Source: Halostagnicola sp. A56
GTDB lineage: Archaea > Halobacteriota > Halobacteria > Halobacteriales > Natrialbaceae
Assembly: GCF_000691505.1 (NCBI RefSeq)
Contig: NZ_JMIP02000025.1
Location: 198,615-262,614, forward strand
Direction: 5' to 3'
DNA: 64,000 bases
Shown here: positions 1 through 9,185 of the stretch, in pieces
Numbering within the stretch: position 1 is the stretch's first letter
How the letters are laid out: each line of letters begins with the position of its first letter
Position numbers and translations under genes: made by a program
The notes under the pieces: model-generated
Databases searched by the model: none
Seen by the model: only the letters and a program-made list of their open reading frames with translations
What the model was told of the DNA's origin: nothing

Positions 1-7
1 TCTTTAC

Positions 8-622
8 TCATCGAGACCCCCCGGTTTGATCATTACCCGGCTCGCATTGCCGGTCGGCCTCAGCCTTCGAGAGCCGATCAACGATTTGGTGGAGCGTTCC
101 AAACTTCTCGTCGTCGGAAAGATTTGTCCAGTCCTCAATTGTTCGCATCGCCATTCGACGCGCTTCGGTGACGTGCTCAGTATCGACATCAGACATAGAC
201 CACGCCTCAGGTAACCGACCAGGCAGGTCAACGTAGGACCCAATGGGCGTGCCGTCGGAGCGTTCGCATTTGCATTCGACACCGTAGTCAACGCCGCCAT
301 CCAGCGACACAAGGATCGGCGATTCACCACAATCCTCGCAGATCAACTGCGGGTTAGTACCGCTCGAGGACTTACCGCTCATCGTCACCGCGTCGATCTC
401 GAGGGTCTCTTCGAGCGTGTCGATCACGCTCTGAATGTCCTCATCAGTGAACAGCGGGATACCGTCCACGAGCTCGCCGTTCTCGTTGAACTCGACAATC
501 TCGACACCTTCAGTCTTATTCCAGACGCCGACGCCCCAGCCGTCGTGCTCTTCGTCGACGATGGTTACGAACTCGTTACCGTGCGCCCAGCCCTCAGCCC
601 CATCGGAGGACTCGCCGTTCAT
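8..622 (-). CDS. Hypothetical acidic protein with zinc knuckle, last gene of a four-gene operon
   Basis: About 204 residues, no recognised family. The middle carries CEDC followed about 20 residues later by CKC, which looks like a zinc-binding knuckle. The C-terminal third is helical and charged. The ATG at 622 overlaps the stop of the upstream gene by four bases (ATGA), so translation is probably coupled and the four proteins probably act together. An upstream extension of this frame exists but runs through the two preceding genes and was not used. Function unknown; plasmid or provirus origin is inferred from the partners. Confidence 0.7.
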   Translation of the reverse strand: MNGESSDGAEGWAHGNEFVTIVDEEHDGWGVGVWNKTEGVEIVEFNENGELVDGIPLFTDEDIQSVIDTLEETLEIDAVTMSGKSSSGTNPQLICEDCGESPILVSLDGGVDYGVECKCERSDGTPIGSYVDLPGRLPEAWSMSDVDTEHVTEARRMAMRTIEDWTNLSDDEKFGTLHQIVDRLSKAEADRQCEPGNDQTGGSR

Positions 623-897
623 TTCGAACCACCATCTGCGACCGCTTTTTGCGAATCTCGAGGATCCAACTGAACCCACTTGAGAGAGTTCCCACCGATC
701 TCCGGCCGCGCCTGCGCAAGATTCGCGTCTCTGAGATCTTGCAAAGAGCGCTGCACGGTATGAGTGGACCAGCCCGTCTGAACCACGATCTCGTCGACGA
801 ACAGAGGATTCGATTCGGAGAGCGCCATCCAGATCTCCGCCCGACTGTTCGGGAACTGCAGGAGGGAAATCGGGACTTGTCCTGGCTCGCCGCTCAT
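619..897 (-). CDS. Small winged-helix DNA-binding protein
   Basis: 92 residues with a helix-turn-helix-like core (VDEIVVQTGWSTHTVQRSL) followed by a short wing-like segment, as in ArsR/MarR-type small archaeal regulators. It overlaps its upstream neighbour and its downstream neighbour by four bases each, in the order PadR, hypothetical, this gene, zinc-knuckle protein. A DNA-binding role is inferred from the fold pattern; the target is unknown. Confidence 0.6.
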   Translation of the reverse strand: MSGEPGQVPISLLQFPNSRAEIWMALSESNPLFVDEIVVQTGWSTHTVQRSLQDLRDANLAQARPEIGGNSLKWVQLDPRDSQKAVADGGSK

Positions 898-1211
898 CGT
901 TCATCACCGTCGTCGACGTAGAGGTCTTCGAGATCGCCCTGGTCCGCACCGTTTTCCTCGTCAGCGAGGCCCTCGGTGAACGTCTCCACTTCGTCACGGA
1001 ACAGTCGAAAGAACTCGCGCGTGCTGTCTTCCGAACGCACCTGCGAATGCTGTTTCGTGATCGACGAGACCATCGACTCGAAAATCTGGTCTTCATCCTC
1101 GAGCACTTCGATCCCATCGGAGAGCCGCCGGTAGGCGAGCATCTTCTGGAAGCCGCGCGTGTTGACGACGCGCTCGATCTCCTCCTGGGAGAGTTCGTCG
1201 ACGCCGATCAT
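894..1211 (-). CDS. Hypothetical acidic protein in regulatory operon
   Basis: 105 residues, helical, with a strongly acidic C-terminus rich in Asp and Glu and no metal or catalytic motif that I recognise. The start overlaps the stop of the PadR-like gene by four bases, and its own stop overlaps the next start the same way. It may be an accessory partner of the two DNA-binding proteins, but that rests only on gene order. Confidence 0.6.
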   Translation of the reverse strand: MIGVDELSQEEIERVVNTRGFQKMLAYRRLSDGIEVLEDEDQIFESMVSSITKQHSQVRSEDSTREFFRLFRDEVETFTEGLADEENGADQGDLEDLYVDDGDER

Positions 1212-1624
1212 GCCCGCTCACCCACATTGTCGGCGACAGCGGTCGTCATCTCGCACGCGGCCGCCAAGCGCTCAACGCGCTGGATTAAGAGTCCACGACC
1301 GTCGTCGGACAGCGCATACTCGTTCGTGCGCTTGTCGAGTTCGGACTTCTCGACGAGTCCGAGTTCCACGAGCGTATCGAGGTTCGGGTAGAGACGCCCG
1401 TGAAGAACGTCGCCGTGCTGTGGCTCGAGCAGTTCCTTGATCGCAAGTCCGTACGGTGTCTCGTCGTCACGCTCGAGCCGGGCGATCGACTCGAGGCAAT
1501 CACGCTGGAACCCGGTGAGGTTCCCCCACGTGGTGCCACCGTCGCAGAGAACGCGCTGATTAGTCGTAGCCGATTCCGCTGGTCGTTCGGGGCATTCAAT
1601 ACCCCGTGTGTCGTCGTCGTACAT
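1208..1624 (-). CDS. PadR-family transcriptional regulator
   Basis: About 138 residues. The core has the PadR order: a first helix (GFQRDCLESIARL), GLAIKELLE, then HGRLYPNLDTLVELGLVEK and a wing with YALSDDGR. PadR proteins are dimeric winged-helix regulators that often control their own operon. I chose the ATG at 1624 because an acidic, domain-compatible N-terminus begins there; longer upstream reading has no domain match. It is the first gene of a four-gene operon, and the TATA/inverted-repeat region at about 1757-1780 lies upstream, consistent with autoregulation. Confidence 0.8.
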   Translation of the reverse strand: MYDDDTRGIECPERPAESATTNQRVLCDGGTTWGNLTGFQRDCLESIARLERDDETPYGLAIKELLEPQHGDVLHGRLYPNLDTLVELGLVEKSELDKRTNEYALSDDGRGLLIQRVERLAAACEMTTAVADNVGERA

Positions 1625-1756
1625 GGCTTGCGTACCATCTCTACGCGAGCCGCGCGGACCCGGTGTCCTTAGCACCGGACCGCATTTTCGGAGCGGACCT
1701 AACGGACAGTCAGGTCCACGTGGAACTCGCGCTGACCCATAGTCTACACTCAAGTG

Positions 1757-1780
1757 ATATAAATGTACGGCTAACGTACC
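1757..1780. promoter_or_regulatory. TATA-like box and inverted repeat between divergent regulators
   Basis: An inverted repeat GTACG-N5-CGTAC occupies 1765-1779. It abuts a TATA-like TTTATATC when read on the minus strand (about 1757-1764), correctly oriented for the PadR operon. The divergent winged-helix gene at 1877 has its own AT-rich box (ATTAATA near 1806-1812). This is a plausible operator for either flanking regulator; binding is inferred. Confidence 0.5.
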
Positions 1781-1876
1781 TCCAGAGAGTTTCAAAATCC
1801 GGAAAGGTATTAATAACATCCCTAATAGTACTTGACGACTCAGTTTCAAGAATCTATGTTGAGCATAGTTATAGGG

Positions 1877-2131
1877 ATGAGAAAGCGTGCTGATTGGATG
1901 ACAAGGTCGGACGATGAAATTCTCGAATTTCTTGCTAAGGAGGGCGCAGGCACCCCCAAGATGATCGGTGACGCAATTGGGAGTAATAGCAACTACATCG
2001 GGAGACGATGCCGAACCCTCGAATCGTATGGCCTCGTTAACCGTCCTTCGAGAGGATTCTACACACTTTCCGAGGAAGGAGAACAGTATCTCGAGGGAGA
2101 ACTGGATGCGGCTCTTCTTAGCAGCGAGTAA
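1877..2131 (+). CDS. phiH1-repressor-like winged-helix protein
   Basis: About 84 residues beginning MRKRADWM, then an HTH (EGAGTPKMIGDAIGSNSNYI), a recognition segment (RRCRTLESYGLVN) and a wing ending YTLSEEGEQYLEGELDA. This matches the small winged-helix family related to the halophage phiH1 repressor. In-frame starts exist upstream (1832), but the ATG at 1877 gives the usual family N-terminus. It is divergent from the PadR operon and shares its intergenic region. Confidence 0.75.
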   Translation: MRKRADWMTRSDDEILEFLAKEGAGTPKMIGDAIGSNSNYIGRRCRTLESYGLVNRPSRGFYTLSEEGEQYLEGELDAALLSSE

Positions 2132-2136
2132 TCCAT

Positions 2137-2418
2137 TCATGCTTCGATCCCCTCGAGCCCCAACCGCTGGAGCATTGGCTCGAGCCAGCTGGGAACCTCG
2201 TTGTCGATTCGCTTCCCGATCTCGTTGAGCGTGAGCACGAGTCCGGCAGTTTCCTCCTGGACTGCGAACACCCAGTGCCGCCCCTGATCGACACGCACAT
2301 CGATCCGGCGTTTGTTTTTGACTCTCCCCTGTATCTCGATCTCGACTTCGCGGCCGTCCTCGAGTTCGGTTTTCAGCCGCGGTTCGTCGGGATTCGAGTT
2401 GCCAATCCTGACTGACAT
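2137..2418 (-). CDS. Conserved-looking hypothetical protein
   Basis: 93 residues starting MSVRIGNSNPDEP. It looks beta-rich at the N-terminus (EVEIEIQGRVKNKRRIDVRV) and helical at the C-terminus (PSWLEPMLQRLGLEG). There is no catalytic signature. It is convergent with the winged-helix gene and ends six bases after it. I do not recognise the family. Confidence 0.55.
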   Translation of the reverse strand: MSVRIGNSNPDEPRLKTELEDGREVEIEIQGRVKNKRRIDVRVDQGRHWVFAVQEETAGLVLTLNEIGKRIDNEVPSWLEPMLQRLGLEGIEA

Positions 2419-2459
2419 GGATCGACGAAGGAACGAGGACTGATTAAGAGTACACCGGC

Positions 2460-2547
2460 GATGGGCAGAAAGAGATCAAAACATCTCTACTGCCAAAATT
2501 CATACTCGAGAAAGGCTGTACTCCGATGGGCAAAAGATGGGCAGAAG
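2460..2547. repeat. Short direct repeats of GATGGGCAGAA type
   Basis: The motif GATGGGCARAA occurs at about 2460, 2525 and 2536, with a related GTGGCAGAAG just after. They sit between the start of the gene ending at 2418 and the end of the gene at 2560. They could be regulator-binding iterons or chance repeats of low complexity; nothing else is seen in this 140-base gap. Confidence 0.3.
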
Positions 2548-2559
2548 TGGCAGAAGTCC

Positions 2560-3003
2560 TCAGATGTCGGAGACGGCGTAGGTTGTCCCGCGACTGGTCC
2601 CTGTTGACGTGATCAGGTCGTATTTGTTCTCCAGGGCACTCAGATACCGACCTCGCGTCGTATCTCCTCGTGGATTATGTGAGCGCTCTGGAGTCTCCGT
2701 CTCGACTGCAGCTGTGAATCCGAGTTCGTGAGAGATCTCGTCCATCGTCTCACTAACACTGAGAAGATTATCGACATCTGCGTGAGAGACCGAGACAGAT
2801 GACGATGCACGGATCATCCCACCAGAGGTTTTCACGCTCTCACTTCGGTCGAGTCGCCCACAGATCTCTGGGAGTTGATCGAGTTTGTTCTCCTCCCAGT
2901 CGGATTTTGTCCGATTATCTTGGCGAGCATACGGCCGCAGTTCGTAATAGAGAGTTAGATACGAGAAAACTTGTACATGCAGCCAGTGGTTGACCGTGTC
3001 CAA
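2560..3003 (-). pseudogene. C-terminal fragment of a haloarchaeal plasmid-type protein
   Basis: The frame is open upstream of any good start (it continues to about 3040), and the first recognisable residues (HWLHVQVFSYLTLYYELRPY) look internal rather than N-terminal. I therefore read it as a C-terminal fragment, about 145 residues long, cut near 3000-3040 where the sulfatase-like gene begins on the other strand. The C-terminal 45 residues resemble a small winged-helix domain (RGRYLSALENKYDLITS). Family not certain. Confidence 0.45.
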
Positions 3004-3946
3004 GAGATATAACTTATCGTCTTTGATTTCACTGATTCAGAATCCGTCACGGATTTCAGAAGCTGCAGGTCTCCTGGTCGAAGATATTCGAAACGCGCCC
3101 TTATTGATCAACAAAAAGTACTACCAGCGAAAACACAGCTTCCCCGAGACTGATTTTCTGCAGGAAGACTGGGACAATTTAATTCTCCTCGATGCGTGCA
3201 GATACGATATTTTTCGTGAAGAAGCCAGTTTTGAGGACACTGAAATCGAGTCGCGGAGATCTCCGGCAAGTGCTAGCCTTGGTTTCATGAATCACCATTA
3301 TATTGGGAAAGAACATCACGATACAGTATACGTGACCTCCAATCCTCATGTTGAAAGTATTCCTTCGGGAACCTTCCACCATATAGTTAATTTGCTTGGT
3401 TCTGACTGGGACGAAGACTCAGAAACCGTTTTGCCAAGTGTGGTAGTTGACAAGGCAATCGAAACAGCAGAACGATTCCCAAATAAACGACTCATAATAC
3501 ATTTTATGCAACCTCATTTCCCTTTTATTGGAGAGACTGGCGAAAAAATATCCTCTGGTTTTGGCCAAACACTAAGTGAAAGAGAGTCACCTCATCCATG
3601 GAAAGAGCAGATGTTGAACAGTAGATATAATAGAGAAACGCTGATTCAAGCATACCGAGAAAATCATCGTCTCGTAGTACCGCATGTGCGAAATCTCCTC
3701 CAGAGTATAGATGGGAAAAGTGTAATTACATCAGATCATGCCAATTTGATTGGCGAAAAAGGGTACCCTATTCCAATCCAGATGTATGGCCATCCAACCA
3801 GATTCCCACATCCAAATCTATTGACGGTTCCTTGGGTAGAAATAGAAGGTAATCGGCGAACAATACAATCTGAGCCCCCGATTCAGTATGAGCAGCTCGA
3901 CGAAGGTACTGTTCAATCTCGATTGGAATCGCTCGGATACAGGTAA
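2990..3946 (+). CDS. Alkaline-phosphatase/sulfatase-superfamily protein of surface-glycan clusters
   Basis: About 318 residues. The metal-site start is visible (WDNLILLDACRYDIF, residues about 61-75), followed by an IIHFMQPHFPF core and ITSDHANLIGEKG near residue 250, typical of the sulfatase/phosphopentomutase-like fold. In haloarchaea such proteins lie beside glycosyltransferases and may transfer or remove sulfate or phosphate groups on glycans. The start is uncertain (GTG at 2990) because the seam with the preceding fragment is here. The following GT4 gene begins about 55 bases downstream, and a related fragment lies at 62545-62869. Confidence 0.75.
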   Translation: MTVSKRYNLSSLISLIQNPSRISEAAGLLVEDIRNAPLLINKKYYQRKHSFPETDFLQEDWDNLILLDACRYDIFREEASFEDTEIESRRSPASASLGFMNHHYIGKEHHDTVYVTSNPHVESIPSGTFHHIVNLLGSDWDEDSETVLPSVVVDKAIETAERFPNKRLIIHFMQPHFPFIGETGEKISSGFGQTLSERESPHPWKEQMLNSRYNRETLIQAYRENHRLVVPHVRNLLQSIDGKSVITSDHANLIGEKGYPIPIQMYGHPTRFPHPNLLTVPWVEIEGNRRTIQSEPPIQYEQLDEGTVQSRLESLGYR

Positions 3947-4001
3947 CTCACTCATATCCAAAATCACTACTGATAAACTGCAGAACAAGTCAACTAGTTC
4001 T

Positions 4002-5181
4002 ATGGAAGTCCTAGTTCTATCGAACCTATATCCAGATGAGGTCCGTCCTGCGTGTGGTGTGTTTGTTCAATATCAAGTCTCAAAACTTTCTCAACGAGGG
4101 CATGAGATAACTGTACTTTCTCCGCATCCGTATGTGCCACCAATACCGGGACTACCTGAGCAGTATCGCCGGTTGCATTCTCAAGTCCAATATGAAAGAA
4201 AGGAATCCGGCGTTCATGTGAAATATCCAAGGACACTATCTCTTCCTAATCCATGGACGCAACCGGTCACTGCACTTGTTTCTCGATTCCGTTCGAAGAA
4301 TTGGGTACAGCAATTGGAGTCAAGCAACTGTGATCCAGATATAATCAATGTCCATGTTGCCCAACCCAATGGCTATGCTGCGTTAGCTATGCGCGAATAT
4401 TTCGATGTACCTCTTGTAACGACTATCCATGGAGCAGACGTGAATCTACTTTATGATCAAGTAGTAAATCGCTATTTTATAAAAAAAAGTGCTTGAACAA
4501 TCGGATGCGGTGGTTGTAAACAGCCAAACTCTGAAGAGTTCTATGCTGAAAAAATACGGAAATATAGAAAGAGTTCACGTAGTACCAAATGGAATTCCAA
4601 TAGATGTTATAGATCGAAAGCAAAGTTCTCATTCCCCTCCTGAAATAGCAGATGATAAACAAACCATTATCGCAGTTGGAGACCTGATTGAAACAAAAGG
4701 GCACTGGGTAACAATTGAAGCTCTTCAACACGTTTCTGAAGATTTCCAATTTCTAGTCATTGGAAGTGGACAACAACAGTCAAAACTCGAGGCCAAAGCT
4801 GAGGATTTGGGTGTTACTGATATACAATTCCTTGGTGAGATTCCCAACAAAGAAGTGTTCAGGTATTTATGGAACTCCCAATTGTTTGTGCTACCTAGCT
4901 ATAGGGAAGCATTTGGAATTGCCTACTTAGAAGCCATGGCTTGTGAGATTCCAGTCATTGCCTGTCAAGGAGAAGGACCTGCAGAATACATTGAACATGG
5001 AGAAAATGGTTTTTTAGCACAACAACAAGACCCATCAGATGTTAGAAGATATGTCAATAAATCACTTGAGTCTCCAGAATTACGGGATCGAATTGGATCT
5101 GCTGCACGTGCAACAGCGGTCAACTATACTTGGGATGAAAATGCAAAGCAAGTCGAACAGATTTACAAGTCAATAACATAA
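4002..5181 (+). pseudogene. GT4 glycosyltransferase split by a frameshift at an A8 run
   Basis: Two adjacent frames together form one GT-B glycosyltransferase. The first (4002 to about 4496) holds the N-terminal Rossmann domain (VLVLSNLYPDEVRPACGVFV, then TTIHGADVN). The second (from about 4489) holds the nucleotide-sugar domain (VVPNGIP, AVGDLIETKGH, PSYREAFGIAYLEAMAC with the EX7E-type motif). The switch lies in eight A residues at 4481-4488; seven would restore the frame. The protein would add a sugar from an NDP donor to a lipid-linked or protein-bound glycan. It may be a sequencing error, a mutation or a slippage switch. Confidence 0.85.
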
Positions 5182-5207
5182 CCGAATGGATTTGATCAAT
5201 GCTGAAT

Positions 5208-6371
5208 TCATCCATCACGACTCTCAGTATCCCATGTTACGATGTTGTCTCTCGACAGGAATTTAAATAATCCCAATAGCATTCCATAGTTTGAGTAAAG
5301 AAAGTAGTAGGGAACGTGTGTGATCAAACTCTCCTGAATATCAAATCTGTCTGTCAGTGCACCAATCGTAGCTAATACATAGAAAATGAACTGTGTAGCG
5401 AGGGTTATTTGATAAAAAATAGAGGAGGTGATGATGACCAATACCACGTTTCCGAATAAGATCACGAATAGGAATATTGGAGAAAGCCAACGGAGTATTT
5501 TATGGGATAATAGTTGGTACGAAATTAAATTATTATGAGCCGGGTTTAACAAATCAACGAAATCTATCATCGTGTTCCAACTACGAGTTATAATCCGTAT
5601 ACGGCGAGAGAGTTCGGAACTTGTGGATTCTGCCGTTTTCTCATATGCAACTGCTTCAGGTGCGTATTTAACTACCTCACCATTCCGAATGATTTCGAGT
5701 AATTCAGCAAAATCACTAATAGAATCACGTGTGAGTGGGACGTACGAAGAACTCTTCACTGCATAAATTGAGCCATTACCAGACACTAGTGAGTGAATTT
5801 GTGACTCTATTCGCTTGATAAATGATTCGTACCGCCAATAGAATGACTCTCCCTCTACCTCACTGGATTCTTGATACCGTAGTTCTCCAACGACACAACC
5901 TGTTTCTGGAGAAAATTTTTGAATCAGATTTTTAATCGCTGTAGGTTCATACATGCTATTTGCATCAGAAAACACCAAGATTTCATCATCAACCATCTTA
6001 GCAACTTCATTCTGGCATTGTGTTTTGCCAACTCTCCCTTCAATGCGAACTAAATCAACACCTCTATCGTAATACTCATTCACTATCTCATCTGTACGAT
6101 CACTTGAAGCATCAGAGAATACGATGATGTTGAGTTTTTCCTTCGGATACTCTAACTCGAGACTATTCTCTATCTTCTTTGAGATTATCTCTTCTTCGTT
6201 ATATGCGGCAATAATCAAAGCAACAGACGGATATTCCGGGAATCGCTTCTGCTGATTTCTATCCTGAATGTAGGAGATTACCCATATAGAAATAGGGTAG
6301 GTGAAATACGTATGAAGAACAGCAACGAGCGATCCCCAAAAAATCGCCTGCACCACGATTTCTAACATCAT
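5208..6371 (-). CDS. Membrane GT2 glycosyltransferase
   Basis: 387 residues. An N-terminal membrane helix is followed by a GT-A domain: LIIAAYNEEEIISKKIENS, then VFSDASSDRTDEIV and a DXD-like FSDAN. QSSXXW-type acceptor motifs are represented by RIITRSWNTM. Three or more C-terminal membrane helices follow (about residues 300-375). This is the architecture of processive or membrane-anchored family 2 enzymes. It faces the GT4/sulfatase genes convergently and belongs with them to a surface-polysaccharide or N-glycan cluster. It appears intact. Confidence 0.85.
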   Translation of the reverse strand: MMLEIVVQAIFWGSLVAVLHTYFTYPISIWVISYIQDRNQQKRFPEYPSVALIIAAYNEEEIISKKIENSLELEYPKEKLNIIVFSDASSDRTDEIVNEYYDRGVDLVRIEGRVGKTQCQNEVAKMVDDEILVFSDANSMYEPTAIKNLIQKFSPETGCVVGELRYQESSEVEGESFYWRYESFIKRIESQIHSLVSGNGSIYAVKSSSYVPLTRDSISDFAELLEIIRNGEVVKYAPEAVAYEKTAESTSSELSRRIRIITRSWNTMIDFVDLLNPAHNNLISYQLLSHKILRWLSPIFLFVILFGNVVLVIITSSIFYQITLATQFIFYVLATIGALTDRFDIQESLITHVPYYFLYSNYGMLLGLFKFLSRDNIVTWDTESRDG

Positions 6372-6544
6372 GTCTTAATCCGTGTTTTCCACACTGTGGA
6401 TTGGAGTCCTGTGTATACTTCGGCCATTTGATGGCCTTCAAGTCCTAATAATAACATTCTCATTTGTCATCCATTATCATGTAAGCTTCGTATCTTCTTT
6501 TGTATGCACTTTTATTTAGATCGCATCTCCCCAATAAATCAACG

Positions 6545-8124
6545 ATGGTCGAGTCGAGAATCTGAAAGCGGTCTTCGATACGTCCGACTACTGGGGCATC
6601 AACATGGAGGCGATCACCGAGTCGATGGCTCGAGCGATGATGAAGTCCGAAAAGCCGTTTTCGATCATTGATATGTACTTCATCCTGCTCAACGCCGATC
6701 GTCGCGAAGATTTCGCGCTCGACGTCGAAGATCCCTATATCCGTGAGTTCTGCCTCGAAATCGCGGAGATGGAAGAGGAGACGGTTCGGCCGCTTTTGAA
6801 ACGGATCAAATCCTGGGTCGAGAACTCGGTGATCCGGCGGATCATCGCCCATCGAGAGAGTACGATCAATTTCCGTGATATCATCGACAACGACCGGATC
6901 GTTATCGTCCGAACCCCTGTCGAGAATACGGATATCAAGAAGATGGTTACATTGGGTGTGATGCGGAACCTGTGGAGTGCTATCCAGCGGCGGTCCTACG
7001 AACTCGATACTGAACCGGATCCCTACTTCGTCCTCTGTGACGAGTTCGACGACATCGCCAGCGATAATCTCGATATTGAGTCGATGTTAGCCCGTGCTCG
7101 GTCGATGCGTCTCTCCGTGACTCTGGCCTCGCAGTATCCCTCTCAGTTCGAGGAGGACACGCTGAAAGCGATGCAGAATAACTGTGATAACCTCCTCACG
7201 TTCTCAGTCAACGACAGTGATGATGCTGAGTTGTTGATGAAACGGTTCCGTGATTATACGGCAGAGGACCTCATTACGACCGACCAGTTCAAAGTCTGGA
7301 CGCGGATCCCCCTCTCAGGTGGGCGGTACTCTGAACCCGTCTTGATCCGAACGTTTCCGCCGTATCCTCCTCTCAGAGGGTCAGATGCTGTCGATCAGAT
7401 CATCGAGCAGAGTCTCGATCGGTATGGAACTGACCCACTGACGGATAACGAAATCCTTCGCAATCTCATCTATCGCGAGTACAATGCGGCGGCAAGTCCC
7501 GCTGCGCTTACTGTCGACCGGGTGATGGCGGAAGCGATTCGAACTGTCCAATTGCGGGAGGACGTTCGCGAGCAGAACGGCTGGGTTCCCGTGACCGACA
7601 TCGACGCAGAAGTGATCGAGCGACTGGAGAGTGAGGACGGTGATACCGCTGAAGGCCTCACTACAGAGACTCCACTCGAGGAATTCCCTGATGTGCGTCG
7701 GGAGTCGCCCCTGATCGATGTCGATCTCAGTGCACACGATGATACGGTCGTCGCTCGATTAACTGACGAGGGTGAAGATGTTGCGACACCCGAAACTGGG
7801 GATGTGCGCTCTGCGGGTGGCTCGGAACATGATTCTCTCCTATTCGATCTCGAGGCCGCCTTGACGAAGTGTGGCTTCTCTGTTGAGATCCTCGAACAAG
7901 ATGGGAGCGAACAACCCGATGGGACGGCCACCCATCCCAACTACGATAGTGAGTTTGCTCTCGAAGCCGAAACAACGACGCCGAATCGGCCAGCGAAAGT
8001 TCTGCAGAACCTCAAACGAGCGCAAGCGGATGACCGGACCCCACTATTCGTCGTGCGACCGGGAGAAGAGAGTCTCGCTCACTCAGCGCGTCGGCTCGAG
8101 AGGATGCTTGAGGCACCAGGTTAG
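6545..8124 (+). pseudogene. Conjugative coupling-protein (VirD4/TraG-like) ATPase, both ends truncated
   Basis: The frame opens right after a TAA at about 6542, and homologous-looking sequence begins at once (RVENLKAVFDTSDYWGIN) without a start, so the N-terminus and Walker A are missing. Walker B is clear (YFVLCDEFDDIAS), followed by RARSMRLSVTLASQYPSQF, the sensor region of type IV secretion coupling and HerA-like ATPases. An acidic C-terminal extension ends in the seam with an archaellin fragment at about 8115. It would have pumped DNA to the conjugation pore. It probably belongs with the membrane cassettes at 31 and 48 kb. Confidence 0.7.
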
Positions 8125-8214
8125 CGCAGCGACGAGTACCATCGCTACGAATAGGATCAGCGTCCCAATGCCTGCTTGTGCGCGTCTATCTCCGTCAGAG
8201 GCCGTCTCGTACAT
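8112..8214 (-). pseudogene. Archaellin N-terminal fragment (fourth gene of the array)
   Basis: An ATG at 8214 starts a short frame with the class III signal peptide (DRRAQAGIGTLILF, then VAMVLVAAL). After about 33 residues archaellin homology ends and the sequence becomes the 3' end of the coupling-ATPase fragment, overlapping it around 8112-8124. It follows the third archaellin by 26 bases in the same direction, so the array once held at least four genes. It is too short for the track cut-off usually applied to genes. Confidence 0.75.
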
Positions 8215-8240
8215 TAAATAATGAAAACGTAGATGCCGTT

Positions 8241-9179
8241 TTAGAGCATCAACGCTTCGTCGGTCAGCGTCGATGGCGCCATCAGCACTTCCGTCGTCTG
8301 GGAGTTGTCCGCAGTGTTGATAGTAAACGTCGCCTCGTCGCCTGCCGCGATCGCATCGGCGTTCGCATTAACATTATCGTGGAGCAGCAACTCGATCTGA
8401 AGCGTATCTCCAGACTCGAGAATGGTGCTATCAGCGCTTGTACCATCTAGGTCCTGGATCGAGAGCCCGTCGAATCCGTCTGCATCGCCACGAATCGTGT
8501 TTCCGCCAACGTACTCGAACGTAGCAGCATTGAGGTCAACCGCATCGGCACCCGGGCCGAGCGAAACCATCATCTCAACGGAATCGATGGCTTTCTCATC
8601 GACTACGTCTTCACTGCTTGGATTTGCGGCCAGAGCATCACTAGTTTCAGTGAGGCCAACTACGACGGTGTCACCACCACTGAGAGACGGAACGGATATT
8701 GCTCCACTCTGCGTGGGTGAGCCAGTGCCAGAAGCAAGAACATTACTTGCAGCCTCTCCATCAATTTCATGCACAGTGATGTGGAAGGAGTCACTATCAG
8801 TGAGATCCTCGTCTTCGAGCGCTTGTTCTGCTGCAGCAAGATCGACATTACCAGCGATCTCTGACCCTCCAGCACTGGTTCCTACTGACAGATCAGTTAT
8901 GCTTCCTGCAACAATGTTGTCATTGATTCGGTAGTTCGCATCCTCAATAGCGGTTGCATCCGCAGCAACAGACCCAGTCGACGAGTCAATACTGACGACG
9001 TTCGAGACCTGATCCGTGCTCTCTTGGCCCGTTGCTTCTGCCTGGGACTGGAGCAGTCCAGCCGTATTCATTAGCACGCCTGCTGCAATCGCTGCAACAA
9101 GCACCATCGCGATGAACACGATGAGTGTACCGATACCAACCTGTCCGCGTTCGTCTTCGTCTGTAATTTTCTCAAACAT
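8241..9179 (-). CDS. Archaellin (archaellum filament subunit), third in array
   Basis: 312 residues. Residues 1-60 have the type III signal peptide with cleavage expected after RG ([13 protein letters not shown]) by the prepilin peptidase PibD/ArlK, then a long hydrophobic helix. The C-terminal third ([20 protein letters not shown] to the end) is almost the same as in the two neighbours. The middle 150 residues differ and are probably the surface-exposed domain. Archaellins polymerise into the rotating filament. Spacing to the upstream archaellin is six bases, so they are co-transcribed. Confidence 0.93.
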   Translation of the reverse strand: MFEKITDEDERGQVGIGTLIVFIAMVLVAAIAAGVLMNTAGLLQSQAEATGQESTDQVSNVVSIDSSTGSVAADATAIEDANYRINDNIVAGSITDLSVGTSAGGSEIAGNVDLAAAEQALEDEDLTDSDSFHITVHEIDGEAASNVLASGTGSPTQSGAISVPSLSGGDTVVVGLTETSDALAANPSSEDVVDEKAIDSVEMMVSLGPGADAVDLNAATFEYVGGNTIRGDADGFDGLSIQDLDGTSADSTILESGDTLQIELLLHDNVNANADAIAAGDEATFTINTADNSQTTEVLMAPSTLTDEALML

Positions 9180-9185
9180 TAGATA

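Noticed and set aside
8..1117. A 369-residue frame spanning the first operon
   Set aside because: Its first half is an antisense-free but basic, Arg/Ser-rich reading through two real overlapping genes; the acidic part starts at 622.
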